Below are positions 59,412-64,000 of a stretch of 64,000 nucleotides of DNA, piece by piece (position 1 is the first letter of the stretch; each line of letters opens with the position of its first letter). Under the pieces are notes generated by a model that was given only the letters and a program-made list of their open reading frames with translations, searched no databases and was not told the DNA's origin. The stretch covers positions 15,186,948-15,250,947 of the forward strand of contig OU612071.1 in NCBI GenBank assembly GCA_914767715.1. The letters run 5' to 3'. The position numbers and the translations under genes are program-made. The stretch is from Membranipora membranacea (taxonomy: Eukaryota > Bryozoa > Gymnolaemata > Cheilostomatida > Membraniporidae).

Positions 59412-60376
59412 ATGAAGCACGTTATCATTATTGGACACTCATTCATATCAAGACTAGAGCGGTACATCAGGGTAAGTTGGCTGTAGGTTAGCACCAGTAT
59501 AGTCGTCCATTCATCTACCTAAGAAGATTAAATTTTTTGCAGAAGTTACATAGCTAAATTTACTGGAAGCTGACATTAACTCACCCTCTATACATTAATG
59601 ATACGCTACAAAATCAGCTCACAAAGAATCAAGTGCTAGCTGACATTATTAAATCATCCACTAACTAGCTCAACTAAAGTTAATATTTTACTCTCCGAAA
59701 CAATTGTGATAATCTTGTGAGATTTTATGGTATTTCTTCAAACTTGACACTTAAATACCAAATAATTTTCCTTTTAACGACCTGTAAAGCGACCTGGGAG
59801 TGGCCCACGCCTATACACACAAGCCAGATTGATATCAGTGGGGCAAGGACGGCTCGAATACCAGTAAGTTACTGCTTGAATGACTTCTAATTAAAATGAT
59901 GAAACTGAAAAGCAGCAGCAGCGTAGTCTTTCACATATTTTATTTAGAACTAAAACAAGATTTGTCCTGTTACAGGGCCAGCAATCAGACAGGACATCAT
60001 TGTAGTGCTAGTTGGAGGGAATGATCTCGGTGGCAATGCCAATCCAGAGAGGGCAGCAGTTACCCCTTTTGAAAGTTTGCTCAAGGCTGCAACTGTGCTC
60101 GTACTCTGTACGGAAACAGTTAGCGTGGAGAGGTCTTTCATTAAGCATCATCAAGTCCCAACCAATTACTTTGTATACTCCTATAGACTAATAAATCATA
60201 TAATTTAGCTGTTACAGCGCATTGCAATCGGTGGTCGACAGGGTGGCACCGGAGCACCAACCAGTTTCTGAACAGCTGCTTTTGGTTTTAGCACAGTTAA
60301 CGCCCACTGGTTCCATGCAATAGAGATTGAAGACCTCAAGGAAGTGTTGGCTGACAACAGTCTCGGGGAAGTCTAG
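59412..60376 (+). pseudogene. SGNH/GDSL hydrolase-like gene, exons partly in frame
   Basis: Exon 1 (59412-59471) is MKHVIIIGHSFISRLERYIR: the block I nucleophile-strand motif in the GHS form. It ends at GTAAGT. A middle exon (about 59789-59870) also ends at a GTAAGT-type donor. Exon 3 (from 59976 after TTACAG) has IIVVLVGGNDLGG, the block III Asn motif. A later plus segment gives NAHWFHAIEIEDLKEVLADN (to a TAG at 60376). The block V Asp-His pair was not found, and phases between exons 2 and 3 do not fit cleanly. SGNH esterase domains occur in CR1-type LINE ORF1 and in other invertebrate mobile elements as well as in host enzymes. Confidence 0.55.
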
Positions 60377-60943
60377 CCTTAGTCGAGCGTATAACGAGGG
60401 TCAGCAATGATTAAAAAGACTCTCATGCACTAACTATCCACTTTTATCGGGTGCTACAGGCTCCTGATGAACTGAACACTCCATTTTATCAAAGTAATAA
60501 TTAATTAATTATAAGCTCAGCAACAACCTACGAACATAGTTTACAGACATCATTTCATTGAGCCGCAAGTTCCCCCTAGTATCACGTCAGTCAGAGTCAT
60601 CTAGTCCACTATCAGAAGACACAACTAGTAATGTGGGCAACAAGACAGTTGACCATGTGGCAGGATGGTCCCTGGTGGCGGCTAGAAGGGAGGATCACCG
60701 CTTGTGGACCGAGATGGCCAGGACCTCGAGGTTGGAGGTGGGTATGCACAGGAAGTGACAAGGGAATTTGACCATGAGTAGCTACCATTTCTGTGAGAAA
60801 ACACCAGCAAAGAGATGTATGGACCATGTCATGGAAAACATTGGGATTAGAATGCCATGTTTGGGGGAGTAGTCTCAATAACTCGGCTCCTAGAAAAGAG
60901 TCAAGTCAATGCCACTAATAGCTCATCGAGTAAGGTTATATAC
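60377..60943. other. No recognisable gene
   Basis: Overlapping frames at 60558-60878 on both strands show no motif. Confidence 0.4.
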
Positions 60944-61139
60944 TGCTATGAAGGCTGCTATGAAGGCTGCTATGAAGGCTGCTATGAAGGCTGCTATGAA
61001 GGCGGCTATGAAGGCTGCTATGAAGGCTGCTATGAAGGCTGCTATGAAGGCTGCTATGAAGGCTGCTATGAAGGCTGCTATGAAGGCTGCTATGAAGGCT
61101 GCTATGAAGGCTGCTATGAAGGCTGCTATGAAGGCTGCA
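60944..61139. repeat. 12-bp minisatellite TGCTATGAAGGC, about 16 copies
   Basis: Nearly perfect 12-base units, so frame is preserved through the array and all frames stay open. The plus strand reads (CYEG)n or (AMKA)n and the minus strand (HSSL)n. The plus frame 60857-61240 passes through the array, but its flanks show no protein motif. Confidence 0.95.
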
Positions 61140-63866
61140 TGTCCATGCAGACAAGTATGATCAATTGCAGCAATGATTCATGTAGGGAACAAAGGTTTCA
61201 TTTCAGTCGAGTTGGTTTAACAGCGAAGACTGTGCCTTAAGGATTGGATGGATTGGATTTGCAAGAATTGTAAAATTTAATATTGATTCTAAAAATTCTG
61301 TTCCTTTGTTATGTTTTGATTTGTTTTTATTCAATAAATTGCTTTTATTCAATTAGTTATCATTCCATCATTACTCATGGCTGATTCACAATGTAAACAC
61401 AAACATGAATTCCACATCATAATACAAATAACAGCCTTTGCAAAAGTTGTAATATTTGTACATTATGCACATTGCCATTTGCAGCCTTAGCATGATCACT
61501 CTAGTGGTAGCAGTATCAAATGCAATTTTCCCATGATGGTCAGTTCGTCTCAGTTGGATATATTTTCTATCCAGTCACTCATTCCGATAAGGCGCTGGTT
61601 CAGTGCCTGGGAGTATGAAGTTTACTCGAAAAAGGAGGATATCCGATGTCTTTGTTACCCCCTCATGCGTACAGGGGGAACCATACATCATCGGAATTAC
61701 TATGCTTACAACCTGAATATTGAGTTTTTATGTTGTTGTTTTCTCATGCTGAAATACATGTAGGGTCTTGTAACATCAATGAGGACTATACTAACCTGAA
61801 ACCTACTTTTATAGCATTTATTTGAGGATGGATAAAGAAATGTTCCTCAAAATGTCGCGAAAAATATTAAAATAGGTCTAGTCAATGCAGGTCAAGGTCA
61901 TGATCACATGTAGACAGAGATGAATACTCAGTATAGTCACAACAGAGAAGAGCATTCAAGGAAGTGTGCTGCTGCTTACTGTGAAGCACAGCTTCACCTC
62001 TACTCTTGGCCAAAGGAGAAGATTTCATGAGATGCCTAGACGTCATTTATAGGGCAAAAAGAAAAGGTTTTTTAACTGACGGGCAACAAAAGATTGCAAG
62101 CATTTCAAGGAGGAGGATAAAGGAGCAGTCCGAGGCAGCTAAAGAGGAAATTAAAAAAATGGTGTAGGTAAAAAAGAAGCTTGAGCAAATGGATGTAAAG
62201 TAGTGCTGAAAAGAAAATCTGATCAGTCCTCTCAGTCAAAGCCAAAGTTAAAATGTTTAATGCGAGTCTCAAAACCTATGATTACCAGATTGATTACTAA
62301 GATGAGTATGCAAACACACCAGTATTAAGTTTTCAAATGAGCCAGAATTTTATATAAGAATTTGTCCCTGAGCACTCACGGTAACTTAGCAAAACATGGG
62401 CACAGTAAATCTTAAATAAAACAAGAATTAGCGAGAAGATAATCCCGATTACGGAATTCCACGTAATAAGTAATAATTACCATTGTCTTCTTAGTTTGAA
62501 AAAAGCGCTATTAAATGGTTTTAAGACCATTTTACAAATTCCTGTAACTTCTTTTCTATTTCACTCACAACAAAAGTGTAACTACCAAGTTGCTGCATAT
62601 TACATCCTCTCTACAGCGCCCCCTAGTGGTCCCTTCTGCTCATATCATCTGATCTGGTAAGTTGATACTTTTCTTCTTTCAATTTTGCCTTGACTCATAA
62701 CTTATGACAGACTTATGGTACATTCCCAAATTATATCTCAAATTGAAGCTTAATGTCTGGTGAACATATTGGTATGCAAAATTACTGTGTGTGATACCAG
62801 GTATTATGATTATAATACTTAAACAAAAGTTGTGTCATAGGGAGCACTCAAAATATTTTCCCGGTCATGAGATTTTGTCAGCTAATGAAATTGCTCAAAA
62901 GAAAACCAAATAGCCAATCATATTGCCTGTTTATTACCAACAATAATAACAATAGCACATGTATATCTGTGTTCTTGTAGTAGGAACTGAAAATGCCAGC
63001 TTTGTTTAGACATAATACTTAAAAAAAAAAAGATTCTTTGACTGTGACAGTGAGTGACCTCCTGTAATTAACAAGTTGATATTCATATGGTACACGCTTA
63101 CAATCACTCACTGTGACTGTCTGTCTGACTAACTCTCACGTGGTGAATCTAAGTCTTGTAGTAATGTTTGTGTTAGTTAGGTACTAGTTACTCACAGTCA
63201 CTGTCAGTGCTTAGCTTTTGTTTTTTTTTGCTCACAGACACATGACCTAATTTTCTCTGAATGTCTTGAAGTACAATATATATACATACATATATTTATT
63301 ATATATTGTACTTCAAGATATAGGATTATGTGTATATATATATAAATATTTTTATCAATTCTCTGTATGATTTAGATCAGAAATCTATTGCTATCGCTCA
63401 GATAACCTATCAAACCACCAAAGCGCTCATTACGAGTACCTGTTACTGTTCCTGTCTTTCTTTACAGCTTTAAAATGTAAGTACAACATATTGATCTGTC
63501 GTTGCCTTAGGGTGGCATAATTCCCTCAACAACAACCTAGTTGCTTGAATCATAAATTGTCTAAGATATGCTGAGCCTACCATCCCTGAAATGTCAATAG
63601 ACTAAGAATTAATCCGAACCTTAGAATCCAAAGTCAGTTAATGATGATAAATGTATTTATTTTCAGAAGTATTTCTAATCTTCGATCTCTAATCGTTCGT
63701 AAATACAGTTCTTTCCTTCCTTTCTATTGTGTTATAATTAGACGTTGATCATGAATCAACTGGAGCAGCATTTGAGTTATTATGTTACAGCAGATCTTGA
63801 AGCTTTGGGTTCAATCAAACATGGTCGTATAGTCAACTTATTGATACCTCTTATATTTCCCTCCAG
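61140..63866. other. No firm gene; small hairpin
   Basis: A plus stretch at about 62050-62200 (DGQQKIASISRRRIKEQSEA) is Lys/Glu-rich like a coiled coil but has no supported exon ends. An inverted repeat (TCTTGAAGTACAATATATA at 63264-63282 and its complement at 63300-63318) flanks a TA-rich loop. Confidence 0.35.
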
Positions 63867-64000
63867 AAGCAAGTAGATACATTGAAAAGAGATAATTGGC
63901 AGCTTAGAGATAGAAACAACAAGCTTAGAGATGTTCAAATTAGACGAGATAAATTGAAAGCGGCGAATAGACAAGTAAAAAGTGCAAAACTCAGGAAAAC
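63867..64000 (+). CDS. Coiled-coil exon running off the right edge
   Basis: After CCCTCCAG, an open frame reads KQVDTLKRDNWQLRDRNNKL and continues Lys/Arg/Gln-rich to the window end, with heptad-like Leu spacing. An ATG with a short frame lies upstream (63751, MNQLEQHLSYYV), possibly its first exon. No family assigned; partial. Confidence 0.4.

Overview
This is a repeat-rich piece of an animal nuclear genome. It is AT-rich, with short spliceosomal introns (GT...AG, often phase 1), tRNA-derived SINEs, and animal-type mobile genes: PIF/Harbinger, P-element/THAP9, Ty3/gypsy, CR1/Jockey-like and R2-like LINEs, and an SGNH esterase. There are no bacterial features, rRNA genes or CRISPR arrays. Short introns plus this element mix suggest an invertebrate such as a sponge, a cnidarian or another marine animal. 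The sequence alone does not settle the phylum.

Left part (1-17.5 kb). A 1.3 kb repeat at 1-1345 reappears inverted at 50.6-52.7 kb. A 57-bp-arm perfect palindrome lies at 1.5 kb. Three minus-strand exons at 4.9-5.5 kb encode the stalk, membrane segment and short tail of a surface protein. A young gypsy-type LTR retrotransposon (5882-9197, target duplication ATAC) keeps both LTRs, integrase and a CCHC zinc-knuckle ORF, but has lost everything between the 5' LTR and integrase. A minus-strand LINE RT fragment lies at 11.8-12.9 kb. A large hairpin and a GGTAC-dense repeat lie at 16.8-17.5 kb.

Middle (17.5-37 kb). A tandem duplication at 19.6-21.5 kb has a SINE in one copy and the empty site in the other. 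A TTAA-flanked MITE lies at 23.9 kb and a GGGA-type purine repeat at 26.9 kb. Broken Harbinger transposase, broken P-element transposase and a Harbinger-type Myb/SANT gene then follow one another on the plus strand (27.4-34.4 kb). A stalk-plus-membrane gene end with intact splice phases lies at 36.6-37.0 kb.

Right part (37-64 kb). A dead gypsy pol (minus strand, 37.1-40.3 kb) sits inside degenerate copies of the Myb-gene and stalk/membrane-gene segments (to 48 kb). PIF1 helicase, Kolobok-like, LINE, ULP1-protease, R2-like LINE and SGNH remnants follow. A coding 12-bp minisatellite lies at 60.9 kb and a coiled-coil exon begins at the right edge.

Almost all recognisable coding sequence belongs to transposons. 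The best host-gene candidates are the stalk/membrane exons on both strands and the coiled-coil exon at the right edge. The most interesting signals are the retrotransposon's CCHC ORF with a slippery heptamer at its frame change, the perfect palindrome, and the dispersed family of membrane exons with short or long cytoplasmic tails.
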